A stretch of DNA of 64,000 nucleotides from Bifidobacterium psychraerophilum (GCF_000741705.1 NZ_JGZI01000009.1:310001-374000), one strand, 5' to 3'. Shown: positions 54,040 through 63,978, numbered from the stretch's first letter. The notes: generated from the letters alone by a model not told the origin. A program made the numbers and translations.

Positions 54040-55642
54040 AGAAGGTATAGAGTCCCCAGAATGCCAGTGACACCATAACGAGCAGCGAGCCGAGAATACC
54101 GCACAGCATCACCCCGATATGGCCGGCTCCATGGAGCACGCGGATGGTTTGATGCCGCTCGGTGGCAGACGGCACGCGCTCATCATCATGCCTGCGCAGT
54201 GCGCTCCAGATGCCGGAGCACAGCCACCCGAACACCAGCACAAGGGCGATGGCGGCGATTCGCAGCATGATCCATCCATGCAGGAAGAGCGAGGCGTCTC
54301 GTTGCAGGCTCAAGGCCTTGATCGCGGTATTGCCCACATAGAGCAATGCGGCGGTAAGGCTGAGGCTCGCCAGCAGCACGGTCACGGTCAACGGCGCCTT
54401 GATGCCTCTGCCGAATCCGCCGAGCGACCGCTGTCTGTTCGCTGCCGACCTTGCCGCAGAGCCGACACCGATACCCAGTGCCAGGATTCCGGAAAGCAGA
54501 CAGAATCCCAGGGCGGATACCATCAGCGCGATCAGCACACCCAGGGAGGCGACCAGCCCCGGGGGTGTCGTCAGGGGTGCCGCATAGCGCTGCGAAGGAC
54601 GGGCACCCGCAATCTGCGGTGTGGTCCAACTGTCCGCGGTGGCGCCTGAGGTCACCGAGTTGATCCAGTCCTCAAGATTCCGCGTGTACGAGGTGTCGAG
54701 GGGCAGTCCGGGTTCCGAGAGATGGCTTCCTGTTCGCATCTGGTGGTTTGCCTGGTAGTACCGAACGGTCACGTTATCGTTTCCGGCCGAGGAAGCCTGT
54801 TTGAGTATCGTCTGCGTACCTTGCTCAATAGGCATGGAGAGGTCTTCGACGCCGTAATTCACCAGAACCGGTTGGGTCAGCTTACGTAGGTATGGTGTGG
54901 AGTCGAAATTCGCATAGTCGAGGCCGATCGCCGAAAAATCCATCGAGGTGAGTTTCGGCACATCCCTGATGAGGCTTTCCGGAGCCCCACTATCGGCGAA
55001 GTAGGCGCTCGCGGCCATTGACATCTGCTGGCGTCCGGAGACCACGGGAGCCGATGTCAGTATGCTGTACGCCACGTCCTTGCGTTCGGCCGTGATCAGG
55101 CTGGATATCCATGTGCCTTCGGATTCGGCGTACAATCCGACCTTTCCGGCATCCACACTCGGCCACTGTTTGAGCACATCGAATGAGGTGCCGTAGTCCT
55201 TGGCCATCTGTGGATAATCGCGATGCAGCATCGAATAGTTATCCAGACGCTTATCCGGCACGAGCGTCACGATTCCCGCCGAGGACATGGCCGAGGCGAC
55301 ATCTCCATAGACTTCCGAGGAGTCTCCGGTCCCGGCCCCGTGCAGGAAGAGGCAGGCGGGACGTTTGCCTGACGCCCCGATGGGTTCCCGGACAATCGCG
55401 TTGATGCTCACCGAATCGTTGAGCTTGATGGTGATACGACTTTCCTTCGTCCGGTAGCTGCCTTCGTGGGGGACGCTGATTCCCTTGGCGGCTATGGCGG
55501 TATTCGAGGATTGCACGCTCACATGATCCGTATACGGCGCGACGCTCCATTGCGGCGTCATCAACGACCCCAGCAGCATCAGTATCAGGAACATCACGAG
55601 CGATGAGCAGACGGCAGGTAGGAGTCGTTTTACAGCAAGCAC
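54038..55642 (-). CDS. Membrane-tethered alpha/beta hydrolase
   Basis: 534 residues. An N-terminal signal anchor (SSLVMFLILMLLGSLM) precedes an external alpha/beta hydrolase domain (about 65-340). The nucleophile S174 is in GLYAESEGTW, a variant of the GxSxG elbow with Ala in place of the first Gly. Asp in NYGVEDLSMPI and His in YQANHQM complete the triad. The C-terminal part has four helices. Fusion of a hydrolase to a four-helix membrane domain is unusual. Lipid, ester or peptide substrates are possible. The gene converges on the PspC operon. Confidence 0.8.
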   Translation of the reverse strand: MLAVKRLLPAVCSSLVMFLILMLLGSLMTPQWSVAPYTDHVSVQSSNTAIAAKGISVPHEGSYRTKESRITIKLNDSVSINAIVREPIGASGKRPACLFLHGAGTGDSSEVYGDVASAMSSAGIVTLVPDKRLDNYSMLHRDYPQMAKDYGTSFDVLKQWPSVDAGKVGLYAESEGTWISSLITAERKDVAYSILTSAPVVSGRQQMSMAASAYFADSGAPESLIRDVPKLTSMDFSAIGLDYANFDSTPYLRKLTQPVLVNYGVEDLSMPIEQGTQTILKQASSAGNDNVTVRYYQANHQMRTGSHLSEPGLPLDTSYTRNLEDWINSVTSGATADSWTTPQIAGARPSQRYAAPLTTPPGLVASLGVLIALMVSALGFCLLSGILALGIGVGSAARSAANRQRSLGGFGRGIKAPLTVTVLLASLSLTAALLYVGNTAIKALSLQRDASLFLHGWIMLRIAAIALVLVFGWLCSGIWSALRRHDDERVPSATERHQTIRVLHGAGHIGVMLCGILGSLLVMVSLAFWGLYTF

Positions 55643-55753
55643 CCGTTCACTCTACTCCACCCCATGATGCCCTTCGCGATGAATCGTGAACGCCTGCAAG
55701 CATCCGATGATGGGGATCCCACGCCTTGCGGGCGGTGGATCGGAAGGCATGGC

Positions 55754-56419
55754 CTAGGAGCGATCCCCCTGTTCGAGCGCCTGCTCCGCCTCCTGGAGTG
55801 TGCTGTATCCGGCCATGCGCATCGTATTGAGCACGATGGATTCCGTCAGATTGGAGCCACGTTCGATAAGCCTTTGCATCATGCTCTCATAGAGTGCCAG
55901 TGTGGCTTCGCTGTATGTTCCGAGCTCGCCCCGCAGATAGCTTTCGAATGAGGTCGTCTCAGCTGTGTCGTCAGCCGAACGAAGTGTGCGCATCGATGCT
56001 CCGAGAGCCCGGTACCGTTGCATGAAATCCTGGGCCCAGCCCAGCTGCATCACGATGATCCGCTCCTGCCTTGCCTGGCGAGCCGCGGAGATCTTCGGGA
56101 TATAGGGCTCTATCGACCTGTGGAATTCATCGGGCACGGTGGATTCCATCATGCGTGCGTATTTCTCGGTGAGCAGGTTGCGCCCGGACCGCTCCGCCGC
56201 TTCCAGATCATGTGCGTAGCTCGTGAGCAGATCACGCGGCCATGCGAGGAACTGACTGAGTCTCATCTGGTGGAAGACCGGCCAGTTGCTTTGGCAGCTC
56301 GCCGGTCCGCCTTCGTTGTTGACCCGTTGGAATTGTGACCATTCATGCGCAACGATGCTTTCGGCCAGTTCCGCATTGCTGCCGGGTGCCACGCTGCTCG
56401 TCGTCGTTCCAGGAATCAT
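55754..56419 (-). CDS. DUF4125 family protein
   Basis: About 221 residues, no signal or membrane segment. The blocks HEWSQFQRVNNEGGPASCQ and FHQMRLSQFLAW are typical of DUF4125 by recall; conserved Asn, Glu, Cys and Gln suggest an enzyme-like site, but no reaction is known to me. ATG 56419 follows GGAAGGA. It starts 13 bases after the DUF4037 gene, a pairing that suggests a shared function. Confidence 0.82.
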   Translation of the reverse strand: MIPGTTTSSVAPGSNAELAESIVAHEWSQFQRVNNEGGPASCQSNWPVFHQMRLSQFLAWPRDLLTSYAHDLEAAERSGRNLLTEKYARMMESTVPDEFHRSIEPYIPKISAARQARQERIIVMQLGWAQDFMQRYRALGASMRTLRSADDTAETTSFESYLRGELGTYSEATLALYESMMQRLIERGSNLTESIVLNTMRMAGYSTLQEAEQALEQGDRS

Positions 56420-56432
56420 AATCGTCCTTCCC

Positions 56433-58448
56433 TCATATGCTGTGCAGACATGGATCCGCACTGTGGATATGCGCTTCGATATATGGTCGCTGCCATTCGA
56501 GGAAGGTCTCATCGCTGTCGCTCAGCCCCTCCTGCCGCAGGGCCGTGACGATCTCGGAACAGACGGCTTCGATGGTGGCAATCGCCTGGCGTGCGGCCGG
56601 CTCCGAGCCCGCTTCCCCTTCGGCGGTACCGTGCCCACCGAAACACGCGGCCGAAGCGATGCGCATCAGCGATTCCAAGGGCCCAAACAGATGGGGTAGA
56701 CGCGTGCCCATCCTTGAACCCAATCGGCGCAAGGCGGCGAAAGACCACTTGTAATAGGGAAGGTATCCTGCACGGATCGGCGTGTTCAGCAGGAACACCA
56801 GAGATGAGACGGCGCTGGTGAACTGTTCGATGCACAGCCAGGCCGCGGCTCCATCGCCCCTCGTCAGCATGCGTGGAAGATTGTATTGTCCCGACTGCGA
56901 GATCATGCCCAGGCGTTTCGAAATCAGGGCAAGCCTCACATCCTCCGGCATCAGCTTGAAGGCCTGCCGTGTGCGGGAGAGCCTTCCGAATGGATCGGCG
57001 AAGATCTCCCCATTCGTCGCCGCGGCCAGTGTGGCCTCGTCGAGCATCAGCCATTCGGCGTGGTGATCCTGGGGAGGGGCCTGTTCATAGCCCGTGATCG
57101 AGCGGAAGAAATCACCGATCTCGAACACCCCGACCCTGCGGCCGCTTCCTCGTGCCCGAACGCTTGTTTCGCGCGGACCGAAGCCCAGAAACTCCTGTGG
57201 CAGGGCCTCGTAGTCCTGCTGCAGCCTGGTGCCGATCCGACTGAAATCCTCATGGCTGAGCCACAGACAGAATCCGGGACCGAAATCATGATCCCGGGAG
57301 TGCGCATCATCGAAACCATAACATTCCGATCCGTGGCCGATCAGGCCTGCCGCGATGCGTCCCTGATAATCCGGGTAGCCTTCGGCCAACAGGCTTTTGC
57401 CATATCGTTCCCAGTACGCCCTGGAGAGTTCCATGCCGGTGATGCTGCGGGATCCTTCGCGTCCCCCACCGTCGGATCCCTTCCCTCCGTGTTGGATCGG
57501 GCGGGCACCATCGTGCGGGATGCGCCTCCTGGGACCATCCTTCGCATCGGGATGTGCCGGAACGTCCTGTGCCGCTTCGTGTGCCTGATCAGGTGAAGGA
57601 ATGAGTGCGCGAACGGACTCCAGGTTCGCTTCGGTTGTTCTGTAGTACTCGCTGTTTGGGCCGTAATGCAGGGCGATCGTCTCCAGGGCCCGCTCATAGT
57701 AGGGAAGCGAATCGGCAGGACGGCCGGCATGGGCGAGCACCTGCGCATAAGCGGCCAGGGCCGCGGCGAAGTGGGCACGTGTTTCAAGCCCTCCCTGATG
57801 ATAGATTTCCAGGGCTTTGGCGGCATGGTCGAGCGACTCCTGTGTGCGGGACGGCGTATTGAGCAGCAGCAAGGCGAGATTGCTGTGACTTGAAGCCACA
57901 TCGATGTCTTCCGCAGGGTTCACACTCGCCTGTTCAAGGATGTTCAGGGCCTGATCGAGCTGGTGTTCCGCTTCCGAGTAGCGGCCCATCGAGGAATAGA
58001 GCATGGAGAGGTTGTTGTGCAACGCCGCCAGACGCCGGTCATTTCCTTCGAATATGCGGTCGGAGGATTTCAATGCAAGCAGATACAGGCGCTCCGAGTC
58101 ATCCACGTTGCCCGCAGCCCGTTGGCTGGTGGCTGCGTTGATCAGCGTGCTCAGCCATGCCTCGCTGCCTTCGAGGTGCATCCGCTCGGTGAGCATGAGT
58201 GCCCGCTCAATGACCGGAGCGTTGTCGTCATGCCTGCCCTGTGAACGGTAGAATCCCATCAGTTCATTCAGGATGCTGAGTTCGGCGGCGTCATCGTCGG
58301 CATGACGGGCGATCCGCAGGGCGTTGAGCAAATAGGGTTCGGCCTTCGAGGGCGCTTCATTCGCCGCGAAGATGTCATCGAGCCCTTGGAGGAGGGCATC
58401 GATGTCAATGGCATCATCCGGCTGTCCACCTGTGCTGTGGTGATTCAT
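56433..58448 (-). CDS. TPR protein with DUF4037 nucleotidyltransferase-like domain
   Basis: 671 residues. The first 290 or so form tetratricopeptide repeats (NALRIARHADDDAAELSILN, YLLALKSSDRIFEGNDRRLA, LQHNNLS-like LHNNLSMLYSSMGRYSEAEH). After a disordered linker the DUF4037 part begins about 345. It contains IGHGSECYGFDDAHSRDHDF, which fits the nucleotidyltransferase superfamily pattern GS followed by Dx(D/E). AAGGGGG precedes the ATG. The TPR part may bind a partner, and the C-terminal part may transfer a nucleotide to it or to a small molecule. Confidence 0.85.
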   Translation of the reverse strand: MNHHSTGGQPDDAIDIDALLQGLDDIFAANEAPSKAEPYLLNALRIARHADDDAAELSILNELMGFYRSQGRHDDNAPVIERALMLTERMHLEGSEAWLSTLINAATSQRAAGNVDDSERLYLLALKSSDRIFEGNDRRLAALHNNLSMLYSSMGRYSEAEHQLDQALNILEQASVNPAEDIDVASSHSNLALLLLNTPSRTQESLDHAAKALEIYHQGGLETRAHFAAALAAYAQVLAHAGRPADSLPYYERALETIALHYGPNSEYYRTTEANLESVRALIPSPDQAHEAAQDVPAHPDAKDGPRRRIPHDGARPIQHGGKGSDGGGREGSRSITGMELSRAYWERYGKSLLAEGYPDYQGRIAAGLIGHGSECYGFDDAHSRDHDFGPGFCLWLSHEDFSRIGTRLQQDYEALPQEFLGFGPRETSVRARGSGRRVGVFEIGDFFRSITGYEQAPPQDHHAEWLMLDEATLAAATNGEIFADPFGRLSRTRQAFKLMPEDVRLALISKRLGMISQSGQYNLPRMLTRGDGAAAWLCIEQFTSAVSSLVFLLNTPIRAGYLPYYKWSFAALRRLGSRMGTRLPHLFGPLESLMRIASAACFGGHGTAEGEAGSEPAARQAIATIEAVCSEIVTALRQEGLSDSDETFLEWQRPYIEAHIHSADPCLHSI

Positions 58449-58544
58449 TCAGGCCCCCTTGCCTGCGAATCCGGCATCGTGAGGACTCGCTGCATCTCCA
58501 AGTGTAGGCGAGGGTGCCCGGAAAGCCCGAATATGATCGCTGGT

Positions 58545-59759
58545 CTAGGCCTGTTCCGGCGTGGATCCGATCTCCGCACTGTGGATCTGACGCATGCGTT
58601 GCAGCGCGTCGGTATGTGTCTCGTGGCGCCACGAATAGACGATGAGCAGGACGACGGCAGCCACCGCGAAAGGCACTCCTGCCAGCGCAGGAAGATGATA
58701 ATCGTTCCTCGCCGCCAAAGTGGCCCCTCCGACAATGGACCCCACCGCATTACCCAGGTTGAATGCCACCTGAACCGCGGCCCCGCCGATGAGCTCCCCA
58801 CCGTCCTTGCCCGCTTCCACCATGAGTATCTGCTGCGGTGAGGAGATGAAGAAGAGCCCGAAGGCGACCCAGAAGGTGAACAGACCCGTGCTCAGCATGG
58901 ATCCGGGAACGAGGAACACCAGAAGGAGACCGATGCCGGAAATGGCCTGCCCCAGAGCTGCCGTTCCGGCATGCCGCCACTTGTCGGTGAGTGTGCCGCC
59001 TGCCAGACCGCCGACGACCATGCCGAAACCTGCCAGCATCATCAGCAGAGGGACGATCTCAGCCGGATACCCTCCGACGGTGACCAGCCAGGGCGATACA
59101 TAACTCCACCAGCAGAACACACCCGCATTGCCCAGGAACACGGCTCCGAGGATGAGCCAAGGCCCTCTGCGTCGGAGGAATCTGAATTGACCGGCGATCC
59201 CGGCGTCTTTGATGGCGGCGATGTCCGGAACCCATATCATCACCAGAAACAGGGTGAGCACCGCCCACGCCGACAATGCGGCGAAGGTCATGCGCCAACT
59301 GAGATATTGGGCCAGCAGGGTTCCTGCAGGAACACCCAGCATATTCGCTACGGTCTGGCCGGTGATCATCAGGGAGACGGCTTTGGCCTCCTTGCCTGGA
59401 TCGGCCACGGATTTTGCGATCAGGGTCGCCGTGCCGAAGAAGGCACCATGGGGCAGCCCCGCAACGAAGCGCGCGAGGATCAGCATGGGTGCGTTCACTG
59501 ATGCGGCTGACAGGAGATTGCCGATGATGATCAGGATCATGAAGATCACGATCAAGCGTTTCGGCGGGACCCTTCTGCCGAAGACGAGAATCAAGGTGCC
59601 GACGCACACGCCTATCGCGTATGCGGAAATGAAATGACCCGCCTCGGGTATGCTCACCTGCATGGCGTGAGCCGACTGGGGCAGTATGCCCATCATCACG
59701 AATTCCGCGGCACCGAGCGCGAATGCGCCGGAAGCCAGCGCAATAAGACTTTTCTTCAT
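58545..59759 (-). CDS. MFS transporter, DHA1/AraJ-like
   Basis: 404 residues, twelve predicted helices. Start MKKSLIALASGAFALGAAEF and segment FGRRVPPKRLIV (motif A) fit DHA1 efflux pumps; LPHGAFFGTATLI is also typical of AraJ-type proteins. Substrate unknown; sugar or drug efflux possible. ATG 59759 is preceded by AGAGAG. A terminator-like hairpin in its leader (59800-59831) may attenuate it. Confidence 0.85.
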   Translation of the reverse strand: MKKSLIALASGAFALGAAEFVMMGILPQSAHAMQVSIPEAGHFISAYAIGVCVGTLILVFGRRVPPKRLIVIFMILIIIGNLLSAASVNAPMLILARFVAGLPHGAFFGTATLIAKSVADPGKEAKAVSLMITGQTVANMLGVPAGTLLAQYLSWRMTFAALSAWAVLTLFLVMIWVPDIAAIKDAGIAGQFRFLRRRGPWLILGAVFLGNAGVFCWWSYVSPWLVTVGGYPAEIVPLLMMLAGFGMVVGGLAGGTLTDKWRHAGTAALGQAISGIGLLLVFLVPGSMLSTGLFTFWVAFGLFFISSPQQILMVEAGKDGGELIGGAAVQVAFNLGNAVGSIVGGATLAARNDYHLPALAGVPFAVAAVVLLIVYSWRHETHTDALQRMRQIHSAEIGSTPEQA

Positions 59760-59799
59760 GGCTGCTCTCTTATGATTCATTTCCCCACGCTGGACCAAG

Positions 59800-59831
59800 A
59801 AAAAACGGCCCCACACCGTGGTGCGGAACCG
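59800..59831 (-). terminator. Terminator on the minus strand just before the MFS gene
   Basis: Minus-strand arms 59831-59822 and 59815-59806 pair over ten positions, three of them G-U, followed by six T (59805-59800). It lies about 40 bases before the MFS start and about 200 after tRNA-Pro. It could end the tRNA-Pro transcript or act as an attenuator for the transporter. Confidence 0.72.
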
Positions 59832-60029
59832 TCGTTCTCATCACAGACATCATCCTGCGATGCGCTGATTGCGACGCGCACTCACATAGTATCGCGTGAG
59901 GGGGTGCCCGACACAGCCATATCGGGCATTCGATGGTGCATTGCGCTTCGCCCGTTCCGGGCATATACGGATGAAGCTTGGCGCGGATATAAAGTATCGC
60001 GTGATGACACATATGATCCATCGGATCAC

Positions 60030-60106
<77 letters not shown>

Positions 60107-60308
60107 ATACAACGTGTCAGATGTTACACCGACCCCGGACCAAACGCCAAACACCGTGATTTGCGCGCGTGACGACGCCAAATAAAGCCATGTGGAGGGC
60201 GTCCCCGCATTCAGACGGTCTGGTGCGCACATCGTCGCCAGCGGAGCGCGGCTGTCCGTGAAGCCGTCGTCGCCGTGGTGTATCGCCTTCTGCGTACACT
60301 GTGGGCTT

Positions 60309-62003
60309 ATGACCGAGTCGAATCAGAAGGCATTAGATGCCCAGGCAGCAGACCAGCAGAATGAGGGATCCGAAGCGGAGTCGACGGCTCCATCACCGAT
60401 GACAACCGTTGAGCGCGCCCAACTGCTCCTTGATCAGGACGCAGCCATAGGCAAGCGCGTGGAGCAGGGTGCCGCGCTTGATGACGCCATCGACCCGAGC
60501 AATGCCGAATTCGGCGCGAACGCACACCCCGAGCAGGTGCAGATGCGTGTGGCCAAGCGTGCGATGATGCTCAAGGAGGGTCTGGAACCCTATCCGGTGC
60601 ATCTCGATGTGACCACGACCATCGAGGCACTGCGTTCCCAGTATGATGGCACGCTTGAGGCGGGCGAGGAGACCCAGGACGTTGTGGGGATTGCGGGCCG
60701 GGTGCTGTTCCTCCGCAATGGGGGCGGTCTGTGCTTCGCGCAGCTGGCATCGGGTGATGGCACGAGAATTCAGGCGATGATCTCCAAGCGTGAGATCGGT
60801 GCGGATTCGCTCAAGCAGTTCAAGCAGCTTGTCGATCTGGGCGATCACCTCTTTGTGCGCGGACGTGTCATCGCATCCAAAACCGGTGAGCTTTCGGTAT
60901 TCGCCACGGATTGGTCGATCGCAGCCAAATCCTTGCAGCCACTTCCAGCATTGCACAAGGAACTGAACGAGGAACAGCGTACGCGGAAGCCTTATATCGC
61001 GATGATCGCCGACGAGCATATTCGCAATATGGTGCGTAGGCGCTCGGCCACGGTGGCTTCCTTGCGCCGTACCTTCGGCGGGCATGATTTCCTGGAGGTC
61101 GAGACTCCGATGCTGCAGACGGTGCATGGTGGGGCGGCGGCACGTCCTTTCACCACACATATGAACGCTTTCGATATCGATCTCTTCCTGCGTATCGCCC
61201 CCGAACTCTTCCTCAAGCGGTGCCTGGTGGGTGGCATCGACCGCGTCTTCGAGATCAACCGCAATTTCCGCAATGAAGGCGTGGATGCCACCCATGCCCC
61301 TGAATTCACGATGCTCGAGGCGTACCAGGCCTATGGCACCTACGACACCATCGCCGATCTGGTGAAGGAGCTCATCCAGCAGTCAGCCAAGGACGCCTTC
61401 GGTTCCACCACGGTGACCCTTACGGATGGCAGCGAATACGACTTCGGTGGCGAATGGAAGACCATGACGATGTACGGCTCGCTTTCCGAGGCTCTCGGTG
61501 AAGAGATCACACCTGAGACGAGCGTCCAGCATCTGCGCGCGATTGCGGACAAACTTGGACTTGAGCGAGAAACGGCGGAGAACCACGGCAAACTGGTCGA
61601 GCATCTGTGGGAGCACTTCTGGGAGGACAAGCTCTATGAACCCACATTCGTGCGTGATTTCCCGGTGGAGACATCACCCTTGGTGAAGTCGCACCGCAGC
61701 ATTCCGGGAGTCGTGGAGAAATGGGATCTGTATGTCCGCGGATTCGAGCTGGCTACCGGCTATTCGGAGCTGAACGATCCCGTGGTGCAGCGACAGCGCT
61801 TCGTCGAACAGGCGAAACTCGCCATGGCCGGCGATGTGGAGGCGATGGACATCGACGAGGACTTCCTTGAGGCTCTCGGAGTGGGGATGCCCCCGGCCGG
61901 TGGTATGGGCATGGGAATCGACCGTCTGCTCATCGCGCTGACGGGAGCGACGATTCGTGAGACGATAACATTCCCGTTGGTGAAGCCCAGGAACCAGATC
62001 TGA
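60309..62003 (+). CDS. lysS: Lysyl-tRNA synthetase, class II
   Basis: 564 residues, longer than E. coli LysS (about 505) by an N-terminal disordered extension (1-60). The anticodon-binding OB domain follows, then the class II core: motif 1 FLEVETPMLQ, motif 2 EINRNFRNEGVDATHAPEFT and motif 3 GMGMGIDRLLIAL. Lysine pocket residues lie in FELATGYSELNDP. ATG 60309 has only weak ribosome-site signals. A start farther in would cut a disordered part only. Confidence 0.96.
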   Translation: MTESNQKALDAQAADQQNEGSEAESTAPSPMTTVERAQLLLDQDAAIGKRVEQGAALDDAIDPSNAEFGANAHPEQVQMRVAKRAMMLKEGLEPYPVHLDVTTTIEALRSQYDGTLEAGEETQDVVGIAGRVLFLRNGGGLCFAQLASGDGTRIQAMISKREIGADSLKQFKQLVDLGDHLFVRGRVIASKTGELSVFATDWSIAAKSLQPLPALHKELNEEQRTRKPYIAMIADEHIRNMVRRRSATVASLRRTFGGHDFLEVETPMLQTVHGGAAARPFTTHMNAFDIDLFLRIAPELFLKRCLVGGIDRVFEINRNFRNEGVDATHAPEFTMLEAYQAYGTYDTIADLVKELIQQSAKDAFGSTTVTLTDGSEYDFGGEWKTMTMYGSLSEALGEEITPETSVQHLRAIADKLGLERETAENHGKLVEHLWEHFWEDKLYEPTFVRDFPVETSPLVKSHRSIPGVVEKWDLYVRGFELATGYSELNDPVVQRQRFVEQAKLAMAGDVEAMDIDEDFLEALGVGMPPAGGMGMGIDRLLIALTGATIRETITFPLVKPRNQI

Positions 62004-62068
62004 GGCGCTCCGCACAGCGCTCGTTGTGCCGGCTTCGCGGGCGATGGCCGTTGGGTAGACTGTGAAGC

Positions 62069-63067
62069 ATGGATTGGAAGCTGTGGATCAGGGGAATTCG
62101 GCCCAGGACATTGCCTGCCAGCGTGGCCCCTGTGCTTGTCGGGGCTGCGTCGGCGTCAGGGGTTCTGAAACAGTCCACGATATGCCCGGCGATATATCCG
62201 GTGCCGGAGTTCTGCCGGGTCGCGGCCGAGCGTTACGAAGCGGCCTCGGTGATGTTCATGCCGGTGCTCACGGCCTGTATCCTGCTCGCCCTGTTCATGC
62301 AGATAGCCGTCAACTTCGCCAATGACTACTCGGATGGTGTGCGCGGCGTCGACGCTTCCAGGAATGATGCCGAAGTCGTCGTCGGGAAGCCCCAACGTCT
62401 GGTGGCCTCCGGCGTGAAACCCGGTGCCGTGCTCCTCGCCGCCGCGATCAGCGCCGGGATGGCCTGCATCGCCGGCGTGGTCGTCGTGGTGCTCTCGGGG
62501 CGCTTCTGGCTGCTGCCGGTAGGTGTCGCGTGCCTGATTGCCGGATGGTTCTACACGGGTGGCAAACATCCTTACGGCTATCTTGGTTTCGGCGAGGTGC
62601 TGGTCTTCATATGCTTCGGCGGCGTGGCCACTCTGGGAACCGAATATGCCCTGGCGGGTGAAGTCGAAATCTTCGGCATCATCGGTGCATGCTGCACCGG
62701 TCTGCTCTCCTGTGTGATGCTGATGGTGAATAATCTGCGTGACATCGAGGAGGATGAGGGGAGTGGCAAATATACGGTGGCCGTCCGTCTGGGGCGCCGG
62801 AATGCCGTGAAGCTCCTTTTCGCTGTGCTGATCGTTCCGACGCTCGCCGTGGCATACATCACCGGATATGCCCTGTATCTGGCCGTGGCATCGGGCGTAT
62901 ACGGGCTTTGGCCCGTGCCCGTGTTCGGATTCCTGTTCCTGGCCTTGGTCTGGGCGGTGATCCGTGCCATTCGCGCGGAACGCTATCAAAGCGCCCTGGG
63001 CAGGAGCGGGGCGCTGCTGCTGGCGTACGCGGCGACGCATATCACCTTGCTCCTCCTGATGGCCTGA
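62069..63067 (+). CDS. UbiA prenyltransferase, MenA type
   Basis: 332 residues with about eight helices. The two prenyl-diphosphate motifs are NFANDYSDGVRGVD and NNLRDIEEDEGSGK, as in 1,4-dihydroxy-2-naphthoate prenyltransferase (MenA). Start MDWKLWIRGIRPRTLPASVA is the usual MenA N-terminus. Bifidobacteria mostly lack the rest of the menaquinone pathway, and none of it is in this window, so the natural substrate is unclear. It follows lysS and precedes gpmA. Confidence 0.87.
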   Translation: MDWKLWIRGIRPRTLPASVAPVLVGAASASGVLKQSTICPAIYPVPEFCRVAAERYEAASVMFMPVLTACILLALFMQIAVNFANDYSDGVRGVDASRNDAEVVVGKPQRLVASGVKPGAVLLAAAISAGMACIAGVVVVVLSGRFWLLPVGVACLIAGWFYTGGKHPYGYLGFGEVLVFICFGGVATLGTEYALAGEVEIFGIIGACCTGLLSCVMLMVNNLRDIEEDEGSGKYTVAVRLGRRNAVKLLFAVLIVPTLAVAYITGYALYLAVASGVYGLWPVPVFGFLFLALVWAVIRAIRAERYQSALGRSGALLLAYAATHITLLLLMA

Positions 63068-63169
63068 CGCATAAGGCCAATGGGATGCCCCGCGCATGTA
63101 CCGTCGGGATGCCTGGTCCTGCCGCAGGAGACTGCCCTCATGGTCAAAGTGTCCGCATAGAATGCATGT

Positions 63170-63913
63170 ATGACATACAAACTCATATTGCTCCGGCATG
63201 GCCAGAGCGCATGGAACAAAACCAATCAGTTCACCGGCTGGGTTGACGTCCCGCTGACCGAGCAAGGTGTCGAGGAGGCCAAGCACGGCGGCGACCTGCT
63301 CAAAGAGAAGAACATCCTGCCGGATATCGTCTTCACGTCGCTGCTGCGCCGCGCCATCAACACGGCGAATCTGGCACTTGACGAAGCGGATCGTCTGTGG
63401 ATTCCCGTCAAGCGCAGCTGGCATCTCAACGAACGTCATTATGGAGCGCTGCAGGGCAAGAACAAGGCAGAGATCCGCGAGAAGTACGGCGATGAGAAGT
63501 TCATGATCTGGCGTCGCTCCTACGGCACTCCACCGCCGGAAATCGATCCTCAGGACGAGTTCTCCCAGAACGGCGATCCTCGTTATGCAGGCGAGCCCGT
63601 TCCCGAGACCGAGGCCCTTGCCAATGTGGTCGAGCGCGTCACACCATACTGGGAGAACGAGATCATTCCCGAGCTCAAGTCGGGCAAGACCGTGCTGATC
63701 GCAGCACACGGCAACTCCCTGCGTGCCATCGTCAAGATGCTGGATGGTCTGAGCGAGGAGGAAATCTCCAAGGTCAATATCCCGACGGCCATCCCGCTGC
63801 TGTATGAACTTGATGAGAACTTCAAGCCGATCAAGCCGCGTGGCGAGTACCTCGACCCAGAGGCCGCCGCAGCAGGTGCCGCTGCCGTCGCGGCCCAGGG
63901 CCAGAAGAAGTAG
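63170..63913 (+). CDS. gpmA: 2,3-bisphosphoglycerate-dependent phosphoglycerate mutase
   Basis: 247 residues. Interconverts 3- and 2-phosphoglycerate in lower glycolysis. The phospho-His is in [10 protein letters not shown] (RHG motif, H near residue 9); [11 protein letters not shown] and the second catalytic His in [11 protein letters not shown] are intact. The last 20 residues are Ala-rich and disordered. A terminator follows at 63935. Confidence 0.97.
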   Translation: MTYKLILLRHGQSAWNKTNQFTGWVDVPLTEQGVEEAKHGGDLLKEKNILPDIVFTSLLRRAINTANLALDEADRLWIPVKRSWHLNERHYGALQGKNKAEIREKYGDEKFMIWRRSYGTPPPEIDPQDEFSQNGDPRYAGEPVPETEALANVVERVTPYWENEIIPELKSGKTVLIAAHGNSLRAIVKMLDGLSEEEISKVNIPTAIPLLYELDENFKPIKPRGEYLDPEAAAAGAAAVAAQGQKK

Positions 63914-63934
63914 TAGTTTCACCCTGTGATACCG

Positions 63935-63978
63935 GATGCCGTGTTGCTTGGGGAGGGATCCCCGACCAACACGGCATC
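63935..63978 (+). terminator. Hairpin terminator after gpmA
   Basis: Arms 63935-63946 and 63967-63978 pair perfectly over 12 bases, with a GGGG/CCCC inner stem in the loop, followed by TTGTGTT. Confidence 0.75.
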
